Shown: positions 1-8,264, counted from the stretch's first letter. The stretch: 25,045 bases of DNA from RGIG3135 sp964477115 (GCA_964477115.1 CAYZCY010000023.1:1-25045), one strand, 5' to 3'. Numbers and translations: made by a program. The notes: generated by a model not told the origin, from the letters alone.

Positions 1-40
1 GGAGACCCTTTATGCACAGAGTGCCGCGCGTGAGAAGGAA

Positions 41-75
41 GCGGGCTCGGGCCTCATATTTTGGCCCGAGCCCGC
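41..75 (-). terminator. Intrinsic terminator of the feo operon
   Basis: A perfect 13-bp inverted repeat (41-53 with 63-75) closes a 9-base loop. Read on the minus strand, the direction of the feo genes, it is followed by a pyrimidine-rich TTCCTTCTC run. It lies about 170 bases past the last feo gene, and no other minus-strand gene intervenes. The stem is nearly all G/C, so it may also stop plus-strand transcription. Confidence 0.8.
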
Positions 76-149
76 AACGCATAAAGCTTATGAAATCGGA
101 TAACTTGCACCTACTGAGATCAGCATCGGCTAGATTCTGCGCTCCTCAC

Positions 150-198
150 CACCTGCGCGGATCGAGACTTTCGTCCGACAACACCTGTGCGGATCGAG
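150..198. repeat. Short direct repeat pair downstream of feo operon
   Basis: The 17-base unit CACCTGCGCGGATCGAG at 150-166 recurs at 182-198 with one substitution (16 of 17 identical), 32 bp apart, or about three helical turns. Both copies are followed closely by TTTCG. The stretch 76-244 holds no other gene that I can see. The repeats could be a protein-binding pair or chance; there is no functional evidence. Confidence 0.4.
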
Positions 199-244
199 GT
201 ATTTCGCCGCGAAGTTTTCCATCAAAAGGTGCGCTTACCTTCGC

Positions 245-472
245 TTACTTTGCCGCCTGCTCCATGTTGTAGAGCATCTGGTCGACGGACCCGCAACCGC
301 AGCTGCAGGCATGACCCTCGCCAGCAGATTCGGCACTTTTAGCCTTTTCAGCGCAGGCTTCTCCAACCGAACAGCCGATGCACTTCACGCCCGCCTTCTT
401 CTGTCGGACGATATAGATGACGGCCCCGCCTACCGCGGCAAGGATAATCAGCAAGGCAACAAGGTTTTCCAT
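245..472 (-). CDS. FeoB-associated Cys-rich membrane protein
   Basis: This 75-residue protein has one N-terminal membrane helix (about residues 3-22), a short basic KK turn, then a Cys-rich tail with CxxC (CIGC) and a CSCGCG cluster. This is the usual plan of the small proteins encoded next to feoB, which are thought to help the ferrous iron transporter at the cytoplasmic membrane; their precise role is not established. It is the last gene of the minus-strand feo operon, 33 bp after feoB. An AGGAG six bases before the ATG supports the start. The cysteines may bind Fe or another metal (inference). Confidence 0.85.
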   Translation of the reverse strand: MENLVALLIILAAVGGAVIYIVRQKKAGVKCIGCSVGEACAEKAKSAESAGEGHACSCGCGSVDQMLYNMEQAAK

Positions 473-505
473 TTCAAGCTCCTATTGGTTCGAATGCGAA
501 CGGTC

Positions 506-2509
506 TTACGCCTTGGCACCCGAAAGCTCGTACTCAGCAGCGAGGCCCTTGTTCGCCTTGATGATAAGGCCGGCGAAGATGGCGACGATGGCGGCCACGA
601 CAACCAGGCCGACGAGGAAGCCGTCGCCCACGCCGCCGGTGGTGATGAGGGTACCCATCTGGTACACCACGAAGGCAACGATGTAGGCAAAGCCGAACTG
701 CAGGCCGATGCCGCCCCACCACCACTTGGCATTGCTGATCTCAGAGCGCATGGCGCCCAGGGCAGCGAAGCACGGCGGGGTGTAGAGGTTGAACATGAGG
801 TAAGCCAGAGCTGCAGCCTGCGTGATGCCGAAGATGGCGGCAACCTCGGTGGAGCCGCTCATGAGCGCAAGCTCCTCGGTGTCGATGAAGTTGGTGATGC
901 CGTAGCAGACAGCCAGAGTACCGACAACGTTTTCCTTGGCAATGAAGCCGGTGACGGCCGCAGCGGCAAGCTGCCAAACGCCGAAGCCCAGCGGGATGAA
1001 CAGGACGGCGATCGGGGATGCGATGGAGCCGAGAATAGAAGTTGCCTCCATGCCTTCCTCAACAACTTCGAAGCTCCAGTTGAAGGTCTGCATGACCTGA
1101 ACGACGGTATTGCAAACCAAGATGATAGTGGCAGCCTTCACGATGTAGGCCCAGCCGCGAGAGCACATGGCCAGGAATGCGTGCTTGGCGCTCGGCACCT
1201 TCCATTCGGGAAGCTCGATAAGGAAGAAGGACTTGCGGTTCTTGTGGCCCGCGATCTTATTGACCAGCAGGGCACCGAAGAAGATGAGCACAATACCCAC
1301 AATGTACATGGTGGCGCTCACCCAGCCGGCGTCGCCGAAGAAGACGCCCGCGAACAGAGCGATGACGGGCAGCTTGGCTCCGCAGGGCATGAAGGGCGTA
1401 AGCATGGCGGTTGCACGACGCTCGCGCTCGTTGCGGATAGTGCGGCTTGCCATGACGCCGGGAATAGCGCAGCCGGTGCCGATGACAAAGGGAATGACGG
1501 ACTTGCCGGAGAGGCCGACCTTCTTGAAGATCGGGTCGAGAACTACGGAAACGCGTGCCATGTAGCCGCAATCCTCCAGCAGCGCGATCAGGAAGTACAT
1601 GACCATGACCAGCGGGAGGAATCCGATAACAGCGCCGACGCCGCCGATGATGCCGTCAACCAAAAGAGCGTAGAGCAGCGGGTTCGCATCGGCCATCATG
1701 TCGCCGACCCAGCCCTGGAAGGTCTCAATCCAGCCAACCAGGAAGTCTGCGATCCAGGTACCGACGGTAGTCTGAGAGATGTAGAACACGACGTAGATCA
1801 CCGCGATGAACAGGAGGATGCCCACGACGGGGTTGGTGATGACACGGTCAATCTTGTCACCGGTAGTGATCTCGGCGCTCTTCACCTTGCGCGTCTCGAC
1901 GACAGATACGATGCCGTTCACGAAGGTAAAGCGCTTGCGGTCGGCAGCCTCGACAGCGGCCTTGTCAGAAAGATCGATATGATCCTGCGTGTAGGGAGCA
2001 AGCTGCTCCTTGCCCGCCTGGGCGAGAGCAGCCTTGACCAGTTCGTCGAGGCCGTTGTCGGAGGTGGCGGTGGAAACGGTCTTGACCACCGGGCAGCCCA
2101 GCTTCGCAGACAGCGCGGCCACGTCGATGACGGTCTCGTTCTTCTCGTTGACATCACTCTTGTTGAGGGCAACGACCATCGGGACGCCCAGCTCGAGCAG
2201 CTGCGTGGTGAAGAAGAGGCTGCGGCTCAGGTTAGTTGCGTCCACGATGTTGACGGTCACATCGGGATTCTCCTTCTTCACGTAAGAGCTGGTGATGCTC
2301 TCCTCGGACGTGAACGGAGACATGGAGTACGCACCGGGGAGGTCAACCACGGTGACATCGGAAGAATCAGCATAGCCCTTCTTCAGAGCAGCCGCCTTCT
2401 TCTCAACGGTAACGCCCGCCCAGTTGCCAACGCGTTCGTTCTTGCCAGTGAGCGCGTTGAACATGGTGGTCTTACCGCTGTTCGGATTGCCGGTCAAAGC
2501 AATTCTCAT
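506..2509 (-). CDS. feoB: Ferrous iron transport protein B (FeoB)
   Basis: FeoB is the GTP-gated Fe(II) permease of the cytoplasmic membrane. The 667-residue product has the N-terminal G domain with G1 GNPNSGKT (7-14), G2 region GNWAGVT (28-34), G3 DLPG (56-59) and G4 NKSD (116-119). A helical region and a polytopic membrane part follow. The two Cys-containing gate motifs of the family are recognisable as GTGCAIPGVMASRT and PFMPCGAKLPV. It is shorter than the roughly 770 residues of the Escherichia coli protein but has all core parts. The start is supported by a GGAAAGGAAGG ribosome site. It lies 170 bp downstream of feoA; the gap holds two DtxR-like boxes, so feoB may have its own iron-repressed promoter. 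The codons TTA, CTA and TCA are absent, as in the respiratory genes here. Confidence 0.97.
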   Translation of the reverse strand: MRIALTGNPNSGKTTMFNALTGKNERVGNWAGVTVEKKAAALKKGYADSSDVTVVDLPGAYSMSPFTSEESITSSYVKKENPDVTVNIVDATNLSRSLFFTTQLLELGVPMVVALNKSDVNEKNETVIDVAALSAKLGCPVVKTVSTATSDNGLDELVKAALAQAGKEQLAPYTQDHIDLSDKAAVEAADRKRFTFVNGIVSVVETRKVKSAEITTGDKIDRVITNPVVGILLFIAVIYVVFYISQTTVGTWIADFLVGWIETFQGWVGDMMADANPLLYALLVDGIIGGVGAVIGFLPLVMVMYFLIALLEDCGYMARVSVVLDPIFKKVGLSGKSVIPFVIGTGCAIPGVMASRTIRNERERRATAMLTPFMPCGAKLPVIALFAGVFFGDAGWVSATMYIVGIVLIFFGALLVNKIAGHKNRKSFFLIELPEWKVPSAKHAFLAMCSRGWAYIVKAATIILVCNTVVQVMQTFNWSFEVVEEGMEATSILGSIASPIAVLFIPLGFGVWQLAAAAVTGFIAKENVVGTLAVCYGITNFIDTEELALMSGSTEVAAIFGITQAAALAYLMFNLYTPPCFAALGAMRSEISNAKWWWGGIGLQFGFAYIVAFVVYQMGTLITTGGVGDGFLVGLVVVAAIVAIFAGLIIKANKGLAAEYELSGAKA

Positions 2510-2588
2510 GCGTGCCTTCCTTTCCTTCGCAGGTTTCCCTGCATCCTTTCCTAGCCTAGCGCGCCTTCGGCAAACTCGCGCCTTGGAA

Positions 2589-2637
2589 GTTAACTGAAAC
2601 TAACCGCCGCCCAATAAAAAAGTTAGCTTTTACTAAC
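2589..2637 (-). promoter_or_regulatory. Two DtxR/IdeR-like iron boxes before feoB
   Basis: Two 16-bp dyads, GTTAACTGAAACTAAC (2589-2604) and GTTAGCTTTTACTAAC (2622-2637), share 12 of 16 bases and sit 33 bp apart. They fit the TTAG...CTAA half-site logic of DtxR/IdeR/MntR-family repressors, which shut off iron or manganese uptake when metal is plentiful. They lie 80-130 bp upstream of the feoB start. The regulator itself is not in the window, so the assignment to iron is inferred from the target gene. Confidence 0.6.
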
Positions 2638-2679
2638 CCTTGTTTACGAATATACAGCGGACCGCCCGATTACCAAAAC

Positions 2680-2892
2680 CTAGATTTCGATGGCAGATGC
2701 AAGCTCCTTGTCAATGGTGTAGCGACCATCCTTGACGGCGATGATGCAGCCGCCCCTCAGATGGTTGATAACCGTGACAGGTTCACCCGCATAGCAGCCC
2801 AGAGAGAACAAAAAAGCATCGAGGTCTTCGTCATCTGTCACGATCCGCTCGATGATATATTCGCTTCCGATCTGCGCTTCAGTCAGTTTCAT
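2680..2892 (-). CDS. feoA: Ferrous iron transport protein A (FeoA)
   Basis: This is a 70-residue, SH3-like FeoA-family protein, a small cytoplasmic partner thought to modulate FeoB. Typical family features are the hydrophobic central segment with LGCYAGEPVTVI, where family members usually have LG(i/l).pG..v.v, and the C-terminal strand IAVKDGRYTIDKELASAIEI, which corresponds to the usual .a......iAl....a..I ending. The length is normal for a stand-alone FeoA. It is the first gene of the minus-strand feo cluster, with iron-box-like sequence directly upstream. Confidence 0.9.
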   Translation of the reverse strand: MKLTEAQIGSEYIIERIVTDDEDLDAFLFSLGCYAGEPVTVINHLRGGCIIAVKDGRYTIDKELASAIEI

Positions 2893-2909
2893 GCTTCCTG
2901 TTTCTTCAA

Positions 2910-2966
2910 GTTACCTAAGGTTTACTAAACTCGCTTGTCAGAATATCACTAGGCTAACTTTTGTCA
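2910..2966 (-). promoter_or_regulatory. Iron-box-like sequences upstream of feoA
   Basis: Two further elements resembling the boxes before feoB occur here. One is CTAAGGTTTACTAAAC (about 2914-2929), sharing the TTTACTAA core; the other is TAGGCTAACTTTTGTC (about 2950-2965), sharing GCTAAC/AACTTTT on the opposite face. They sit 20-75 bp upstream of the feoA ATG, where a repressor would block the promoter. Half-sites are less symmetric than at 2589-2637, so the exact borders are uncertain. Confidence 0.45.
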
Positions 2967-3208
2967 AGAAAATGCACTAACAGCTAGCGCGTAAATAAAT
3001 GCAGCTTTTAGCGTTTCAAATAGTTGCGTAAAGGACGGTTTTCCAGACCGCGCCTAGCTGCTCTCTATCTCCCTCAGGTGATAGGACATAAGCGCCTGGC
3101 CCGCTCTGGCGGAAACAGATTAGGTCTACCCATCATTTTCGTGTAAAGCTGTACCTTGCACCAAAAATCGAACACCCCTCCCTTCTTCAAACATCTCCTT
3201 AAACGACA

Positions 3209-3244
3209 AAGGAGCCGGCTTCCATTTCGGGAAACCGGCTCCTT
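3209..3244 (-). terminator. Intrinsic terminator downstream of the dms-type operon
   Basis: A 15-bp stem (3209-3223 with 3230-3244) has one A-C mismatch and a 6-base loop. On the minus strand it is followed by TTTGTCGTTT, a fair U-tract. It lies about 300 bases past the anchor-subunit gene and before the feoA promoter, so it would insulate feo from upstream readthrough. Confidence 0.65.
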
Positions 3245-3495
3245 ATGCCTTCTTCTAGTTGACTCGTATGGCTAATGGAAAGAGGGGTGGATTAGGGACA
3301 AGTGGAGAGAGGAAGGATGGTGCTTTTTAGGAAGCCTCGCAACCGAAACAGGAGGGGAAGGTCCAGATACGAAGCTTCGCTTTCCCTAGAAGAAGGAAGG
3401 CGTCATCGGAAGCGCCTTGCGGGGGCGATTCTGGAGTTTGCAAGGGGGTTGGGGAAACGAATCGCGCCCGCAAGATGCTTCCTGCCTTCGATGCC

Positions 3496-3525
3496 GTCCG
3501 GGGCGGCAGGGGGGACGCCCCGGAC
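3496..3525 (-). terminator. GC-rich hairpin without U-tract just after the operon
   Basis: A perfect 10-bp inverted repeat, GTCCGGGGCG with CGCCCCGGAC and a 10-base loop, begins 23 bases past the stop codon of the anchor-subunit gene. No U-run follows on either strand. It could be a weak or factor-assisted terminator, or could protect the mRNA 3' end. Confidence 0.45.
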
Positions 3526-3548
3526 GATCAGGGGAAGGCTTGATAGAC

Positions 3549-4424
3549 CTAGAAAATCATGAACACGCTAGCGCCCATCTGGTAGAAGGCGATGCGGATG
3601 GCCACTGCGGCTACGAGCACACAGGCCAGAGCAACGGCACTCCAAGTCTTCCAATCGTTCTTCTTTTTGCCAAAGAAGGCCGCGACAACCGCGCATGCCG
3701 CCACGACGACAGCAACCAGCGTTGCGAAGAGCGCGTCGCCGAAGGGACCGAACTGAGCCGCCTCGAGGATCGGATTGGTCGGATGCACGTGGTCGAAGTA
3801 GTAACCAACCTCGAACAACGCGCTCGTACCAATGGCGGCGGCGATAACGTACGCAAGAGTGGTAACGGCGTTAGCGCTGGTGCCGACTACGAGAAGCTTC
3901 TCCATGACGGATTCCTCGGGAAGGTGGTCTTTGATGGAGACAAGGAGAAGCATGGTCGCCGGGCCGAAGGCGCAGGCATTGCCGAAAATCACGAGAATCC
4001 AGAAGAAGGTATCCCATGCCGGACGTGCGGCCATCATGTAGCTGTGAGCCATGACGAGAAGCAGGATGGCAGAAGCCACGATACCCAGGATGGCAACCCA
4101 CTTCGGGACGTCGGCGTCATCGCCCGCCTTGCGAAGCATGACAAGATAGATGATGGCGACAATGCCCAAAATCACGATGGCGATGAGCTCCTGGGTAATG
4201 CCGGAGCTCAGGTGGCCGAAGCCGTTGAAGATACGCTCCCAGTGCTCGAGGTGGAAGAAGACGGCGATGCCGCCAACCGCCAGAAGCACAGCGGACACGA
4301 TCCAAGCCGGCATCTGGACGGCGCGAGCCTCACCCTTCAGAGCGCAGTAGCACTGCGTTGCAAAGAGACCCGCGGACCACGAGACAAGCGCGGTGAAGAT
4401 AATGAGAGGCCACTGAAGTTCCAT
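3549..4424 (-). CDS. DmsC-type membrane anchor subunit
   Basis: This 291-residue, almost wholly hydrophobic protein has about eight membrane helices. It starts with ELQWPLIIFTALVSWSAGLF, a good match to the opening of DmsC anchors (PL.IFT...W.aG). DmsC-type subunits bind menaquinol at the membrane and pass electrons to the ferredoxin subunit. It is the third gene of a minus-strand operon, 3 bases after the ferredoxin gene; the GGGAGAGGAG ribosome site lies inside the end of that gene, indicating translational coupling. Family membership is clear. The NrfD/PsrC anchor family is the alternative but fits the N-terminus less well. Confidence 0.85.
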   Translation of the reverse strand: MELQWPLIIFTALVSWSAGLFATQCYCALKGEARAVQMPAWIVSAVLLAVGGIAVFFHLEHWERIFNGFGHLSSGITQELIAIVILGIVAIIYLVMLRKAGDDADVPKWVAILGIVASAILLLVMAHSYMMAARPAWDTFFWILVIFGNACAFGPATMLLLVSIKDHLPEESVMEKLLVVGTSANAVTTLAYVIAAAIGTSALFEVGYYFDHVHPTNPILEAAQFGPFGDALFATLVAVVVAACAVVAAFFGKKKNDWKTWSAVALACVLVAAVAIRIAFYQMGASVFMIF

Positions 4425-4427
4425 AGA

Positions 4428-5093
4428 TTACTCCTCTCCCTTCCAGGTGTTGCCGCGGAGCACGTACACGAACGCAGGGTTGTTACCCACGTTGGGAAGG
4501 TGGTGTACGTCCTCCTCTGCATAGGGATCGCAGAGCTCGCCGAAGGTGGTGAAGCCCTCCTTCAGCACCGCGTCGTAGGACGTGTCGGTGCCGATGCTCA
4601 CGCGGCCGGCACCCTTGAAGGAGTCGATGCCCTGCTCAAGGTCGCCGAAGAAGCGGGCGCGGGCGCCGCACTGAGCTACGCACTGGGGCAGCTCGTTTTG
4701 TGCGATCTTCTGCTGGCAGAGCGTGCACTTCTCGACCACGCGCTCGGTCTCGTTCAGGTAGCGAACGCCATAAGGGCAGGCCATCGCGCAGAACTGACAG
4801 CCGATGCACTTCTCCTTGTCAACCTGCACGGTGCCGTCGGGCATCTTCTGGGAAGCGCCGGTGGGGCATACCTTCACGCACTCGGGGTTTTCGCAGTGCT
4901 GGCAGGTAACGGGCAGGAAGTAGTGGTACACGTCGGGGAACTCGGCGCCTTCGGTCTTGGGGAACGGGCCGACGCGCAGCACCTTGTTCCAGAAAGAGCC
5001 GACGGGAACGTCGTTGACAACCTTGCAGGCAACCGAGCAGCCAAGGCAGCCGACGCAACGGTTCAGGTCGGTGACGATTGCGTACTGAGCCAT
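4428..5093 (-). CDS. DmsB-type four-cluster ferredoxin subunit
   Basis: The 221-residue electron-transfer subunit carries the four Cys groups expected for four [4Fe-4S] clusters: C13/16/19/23, C64/67/72/76, C96/99/102/106 and C123/126/138/142. It should link the quinol-oxidising anchor to the catalytic subunit and be exported with the latter by hitch-hiking on its Tat signal, since it has none itself. It lies 3 bases after the catalytic gene and 3 bases before the anchor gene, the classic A-B-C order. Residues 1-180 match DmsB; the last 40 residues are less typical. Confidence 0.9.
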   Translation of the reverse strand: MAQYAIVTDLNRCVGCLGCSVACKVVNDVPVGSFWNKVLRVGPFPKTEGAEFPDVYHYFLPVTCQHCENPECVKVCPTGASQKMPDGTVQVDKEKCIGCQFCAMACPYGVRYLNETERVVEKCTLCQQKIAQNELPQCVAQCGARARFFGDLEQGIDSFKGAGRVSIGTDTSYDAVLKEGFTTFGELCDPYAEEDVHHLPNVGNNPAFVYVLRGNTWKGEE

Positions 5094-5096
5094 GTC

Positions 5097-7982
5097 TTAC
5101 TCCTCTCCTTCGTATACGAGGTTCGCCCATTCCTTCAGACGAGAGTCAGAGGCGTCGTGGATGATCGGGTTGCCGTCGTTGCCGCACGGAACCGGGTTGC
5201 CGAACGGAGAGTTATCCGCCGTTGCCTTGTAGATCTTGACCGGGTAACCGCGAAGGTAGCTCGAAGCACTGTGACGGTCGCGATGATCGCGGTAGACCAG
5301 GCAGTTAACACCGGAAAGCTCAAAGCCGTGGCCCTTCTGGTCGAGCTCGGGGTACCACCACTGATGCTCGCAGTTGACCACGCCGCGCTCGATGCCCTCG
5401 TAGAGGTCGGCGCACTGGCGGATCTTGCCGTTCTCGTTCTCGATCCAAACCCAGTCGCCCTGCTCGATGCCGTACTCGGCGGCATCCGCCGGGTTGATCT
5501 CGATGCGCGGGACAGGCCACTGCTCGCGGCACCACGGCAGCTGGCGATGCTCGGAATGGAAGTACACGGGAATACGGCGGCCAGTGTTGCAGATGAAGGG
5601 AAGCTCTTCTTCAAGCTCGGGAGCAACTTCGCGGCCGAGCGGAGCCGGACGGTAGTTCGGCAGAATGTCGGTCGGGTCGTCAAAGAAGGTCTCCATGGTG
5701 GTGTTCCACAGCTCCATCTTGCCCGTGGGGGTCTGCATGCCGGGCTTGAGGTCGGGACGCAGCATGCCCATCTCGTAGCGGCGGTAGAAACCCCAGGTGG
5801 ACCCCCACTCCTCCGGCATGTTCTTGCAGTCGTACCAGCCCTTCTCCTGGAACTCGTCGGTCATCTGCTTCCAGGTGAGCCCGGTCTGGCTCACGTACCA
5901 GTCGCAGTACTCCTCAAGCGTCGGCCAGGGGTTGGCCGGATCGGAGCTGAAGGGCTTACCCATGGCCTTGTACAGCTCGATGTCGAAGACAACGTCGTAC
6001 TTGGCCTCACCGGGCATCTCGACGCAGGGCACGTTGAAGCCGAGTGCACCCGAGGAGCCCTGGGACGGACGGGTTGCGGGAACCTCGAGCCAGTGGGCGC
6101 AGGGGACGATAATGTCGGCGATGTCGGCGAGCGGAGTGTGCCAGAAGTCGCTGACCACCAGGAAGTCGAGATTCTGCATGGCCTCGAAGTTATAGAGGCT
6201 GTTGCCCATGTTCATGAAGTCGCCGGACTGAGCGATACCGCCCTTGATGGGATACGGATCGCCCGTGGCGATCTGCTGGTAGCAGGCGTTGGCGTCGGCC
6301 CAGTACTGCCACCACTTGAGCACGGGGAAGTCGTTGTAGCCAGCAGCCATGTTGATGATGTCCTCGGTCATGCCGGAGGTATCAAGCGTACCGCCGCCCA
6401 TGGTGATATTGCCGCCGAAGTTGACCTGCTGCGGCGTGAGGAAGCTCGTGGTGCCGCCGCGGTTGCCACCCGGGGTATCCCAGTTGCCGGTGATGCCGAC
6501 GAGGCAGTCGAGCGCGCGGGAGTTCTGAATGGCGTTGCAGCCGTGCTCGATTGCAAGCATGTAGCCGATGCCACCATTGCCGTAACCGGTCTCGGGGGCC
6601 AAGCGCGTAGCATAAGTCTTCGCAGCAAGCTCGATCTGGTCAGCCGGGACATGCGTGATTTCAGCCGCCTTCTCGGGGGCAAACTCGGCGCAACGCTCGG
6701 TAAAGGCATCCCAAACCGTGCGGGCGGTATGCACAGAGCCGTCTTTAAGCGTGACTTCGAAGCTGCCGGTAAGCGCCGGGTCGATAGCCTTCTTGAAGCC
6801 GTCAGCCTCGGTGAAGCCGGTCTGGTCGGGCACGAAGCCGGGAGCGACGCCGGGGTAGAAGTCCTGCTGGGCCGGCTTGCCCGCGGTGGGCATGGTCCAG
6901 GTCTGCCCCTCCCACTCCATGGTGGATGCGTCGAAGTAGGTCAAACGGTTCTCGATGGTGTCCCAGCACATCATACGGGAGGAGCTGCCGTCCTCTCGCA
7001 GGTCGCTTTCCTTCAGAAGGCGCGTCATGGTCTGGAAGAATCCGGTCTGGAACTTCGCGCCCATGGGGCCAGGGCTCGGCTCCATGTCCTCGACCACGAG
7101 GAACGGAGCGTTGGTCCATTTCTTGACGAAGGGCTCGTCGTAAAGCTTGTTTTCGATGACCACGTTCATCCAGGACAGCGCGAGCGCCGCATCGGTCTGC
7201 GGGTACAGCGGCTGCCAGATGGTGGACTCGCGGCCGAGGTTGGTCAGACGCGGGTCGACAGTGATGAAGTGATCGGCGTGCTTAGCGGTGTCGACGGTGA
7301 TGCGGCAGGAGTCGTCGTAGTTGGACATCTCGGTGGAGCCGCCCCAGCGAACCATGACGCGGGGATGGTCGACCGTTGCCTGCCAGCTGAACGCATAAGC
7401 CGAGTTCATCAGGGTCGCGAAGTGGCGAGGACCCTTGCAAACCTGATAGGGGTGCACGCTGTTGGGGCTTCCGAACAGGAATCTGAACACGCCGTAGGAG
7501 CCCATGCACCAGCAGCGGGAAGTGCCGGACATCATCATGATGGACGGTCCGCCGTAGCGGTCGATAATCTCCTGGAACTTCTGCGCCATCGTGGAATACG
7601 CCTCATCCCAGCTGATGCGGGTCCAACCCGGATCCTCGGCATCCTTAGGATTCGTGCGCTTCATGGGGTACAGAATTCTGTCGGGGTGGTACGCCGCCTG
7701 GATGGACGACTGCGACTTGGCGCAGCAGTTGCCACCAGAGGCGAAGTTGCTCGTGTCGCCCTCGACCTTCACGGCGCGGCCGTTCTCGACGGTAACCCAG
7801 ACGCCGCATTCCATCTTGCCGCAACCGCGGCAGCAGGTGCGGATGCGCTTGATGTCGCTTCCCGCAGCCGTCTCAGCCTTGGTCTCGGCAAGGGCCGTGG
7901 CAGTCGGGGAAATCGCCAGCGCAGCGCCGGTGGCGGCGGCAAGCTTCGCAAACGTACGACGCGACAGCAGCCTCTCTCCCAT
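5097..7982 (-). CDS. Tat-exported molybdopterin reductase catalytic subunit (DmsA-like)
   Basis: This is a bis-MGD molybdopterin oxidoreductase of 961 residues. The ATG at 7982 is chosen because AAAGGAGGAGG lies just upstream and the protein then begins with a Tat signal (SRRTFAK, residues 7-13, then a hydrophobic stretch to about 32). The frame stays open upstream to an ATG at 8117, but that would bury the signal. Cysteines C51, C54, C59 and C86 or C87 probably hold the N-terminal [4Fe-4S] cluster. C182 (VCKGPR) occupies the place I align with the Mo/W-ligand cysteine of acetylene hydratase. The C-terminal cofactor-binding domain starts near residue 800. The neighbours give an ABC respiratory complex facing outward. 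The Cys ligand argues against a true DMSO reductase; the substrate is unknown. Confidence 0.88.
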   Translation of the reverse strand: MGERLLSRRTFAKLAAATGAALAISPTATALAETKAETAAGSDIKRIRTCCRGCGKMECGVWVTVENGRAVKVEGDTSNFASGGNCCAKSQSSIQAAYHPDRILYPMKRTNPKDAEDPGWTRISWDEAYSTMAQKFQEIIDRYGGPSIMMMSGTSRCWCMGSYGVFRFLFGSPNSVHPYQVCKGPRHFATLMNSAYAFSWQATVDHPRVMVRWGGSTEMSNYDDSCRITVDTAKHADHFITVDPRLTNLGRESTIWQPLYPQTDAALALSWMNVVIENKLYDEPFVKKWTNAPFLVVEDMEPSPGPMGAKFQTGFFQTMTRLLKESDLREDGSSSRMMCWDTIENRLTYFDASTMEWEGQTWTMPTAGKPAQQDFYPGVAPGFVPDQTGFTEADGFKKAIDPALTGSFEVTLKDGSVHTARTVWDAFTERCAEFAPEKAAEITHVPADQIELAAKTYATRLAPETGYGNGGIGYMLAIEHGCNAIQNSRALDCLVGITGNWDTPGGNRGGTTSFLTPQQVNFGGNITMGGGTLDTSGMTEDIINMAAGYNDFPVLKWWQYWADANACYQQIATGDPYPIKGGIAQSGDFMNMGNSLYNFEAMQNLDFLVVSDFWHTPLADIADIIVPCAHWLEVPATRPSQGSSGALGFNVPCVEMPGEAKYDVVFDIELYKAMGKPFSSDPANPWPTLEEYCDWYVSQTGLTWKQMTDEFQEKGWYDCKNMPEEWGSTWGFYRRYEMGMLRPDLKPGMQTPTGKMELWNTTMETFFDDPTDILPNYRPAPLGREVAPELEEELPFICNTGRRIPVYFHSEHRQLPWCREQWPVPRIEINPADAAEYGIEQGDWVWIENENGKIRQCADLYEGIERGVVNCEHQWWYPELDQKGHGFELSGVNCLVYRDHRDRHSASSYLRGYPVKIYKATADNSPFGNPVPCGNDGNPIIHDASDSRLKEWANLVYEGEE

Positions 7983-8105
7983 AACCTCCTCCTTTGCTCT
8001 CGTTGCATTTTTCGCCGCTTTGATTGCGGCATGGAGGCAGATTACCAACGCACAAGCGATTCCTTTGATGCATGATTCGGAGCGGTGATGATCGTTTCGC
8101 AGCAC

Positions 8106-8127
8106 CGATTCCCCCATCTGGGAATCG
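8106..8127. promoter_or_regulatory. Inverted repeat 1 in the dms-type/LysR intergenic region
   Basis: A perfect 8-bp dyad, CGATTCCC with GGGAATCG and a 6-base spacer, lies about 125 bp upstream of the reductase start. With the two following repeats it makes a cluster of possible operator sites between the divergent genes. It also lies within the leader that a reductase transcript would carry, so an RNA hairpin is the alternative. Confidence 0.45.
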
Positions 8128-8136
8128 ATCCCGTTT

Positions 8137-8157
8137 CTCGAAAAAACGATTTTCGAG
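8137..8157. promoter_or_regulatory. Inverted repeat 2 in the dms-type/LysR intergenic region
   Basis: A perfect 8-bp dyad, CTCGAAAA with TTTTCGAG and a 5-base spacer, starts 9 bp after repeat 1. Read on the minus strand it ends in a purine-rich stem and no U-tract, so a terminator is unlikely. Confidence 0.45.
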
Positions 8158-8198
8158 CAAAGCGATGCGATGACGTCTCGCGACTATTCGATTCGCAT

Positions 8199-8215
8199 TT
8201 GGAATAGAATTCCAA
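8199..8215. promoter_or_regulatory. Probable LysR operator TTGGAATAGAATTCCAA
   Basis: This perfect 7-bp dyad with a 3-base spacer is centred about 70 bp upstream of the transcription start predicted for the divergent LysR gene. This is the usual place of the LysR-family recognition site, which commonly controls both the regulator and the divergent target. It lies 217 bp from the reductase ATG. Confidence 0.55.
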
Positions 8216-8264
8216 TATGGGATTGAACGCTTGCACCTGGATGAGCGGGCTCTCTGCGGGTGCG

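Larger units (their letters stand above)
2967..3548. other. Gene-free stretch between feoA and the dms-type operon
   Basis: I see no credible gene here; open frames have no ribosome site and no recognisable protein. Apart from the two hairpins listed separately (3209-3244 and 3496-3525), it shows only a small hairpin-like sequence near 3036-3054 and nothing resembling a tRNA or a known riboswitch. Confidence 0.5.

Noticed and set aside
3417..8075. A 1552-codon open frame on the plus strand opposite the whole dms-type operon
   Set aside because: It is codon-aligned with the three real genes, and all three lie in one frame. It stays open only because TTA, CTA and TCA are not used in them. It has no ribosome site or recognisable protein; the same explains long frames opposite feoB, the TorD gene and both soluble enzymes.
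7983..8117. An N-terminal extension of the exported reductase from ATG 8117
   Set aside because: The internal ATG at 7982 has an excellent ribosome site and directly starts a Tat signal, which must be N-terminal.
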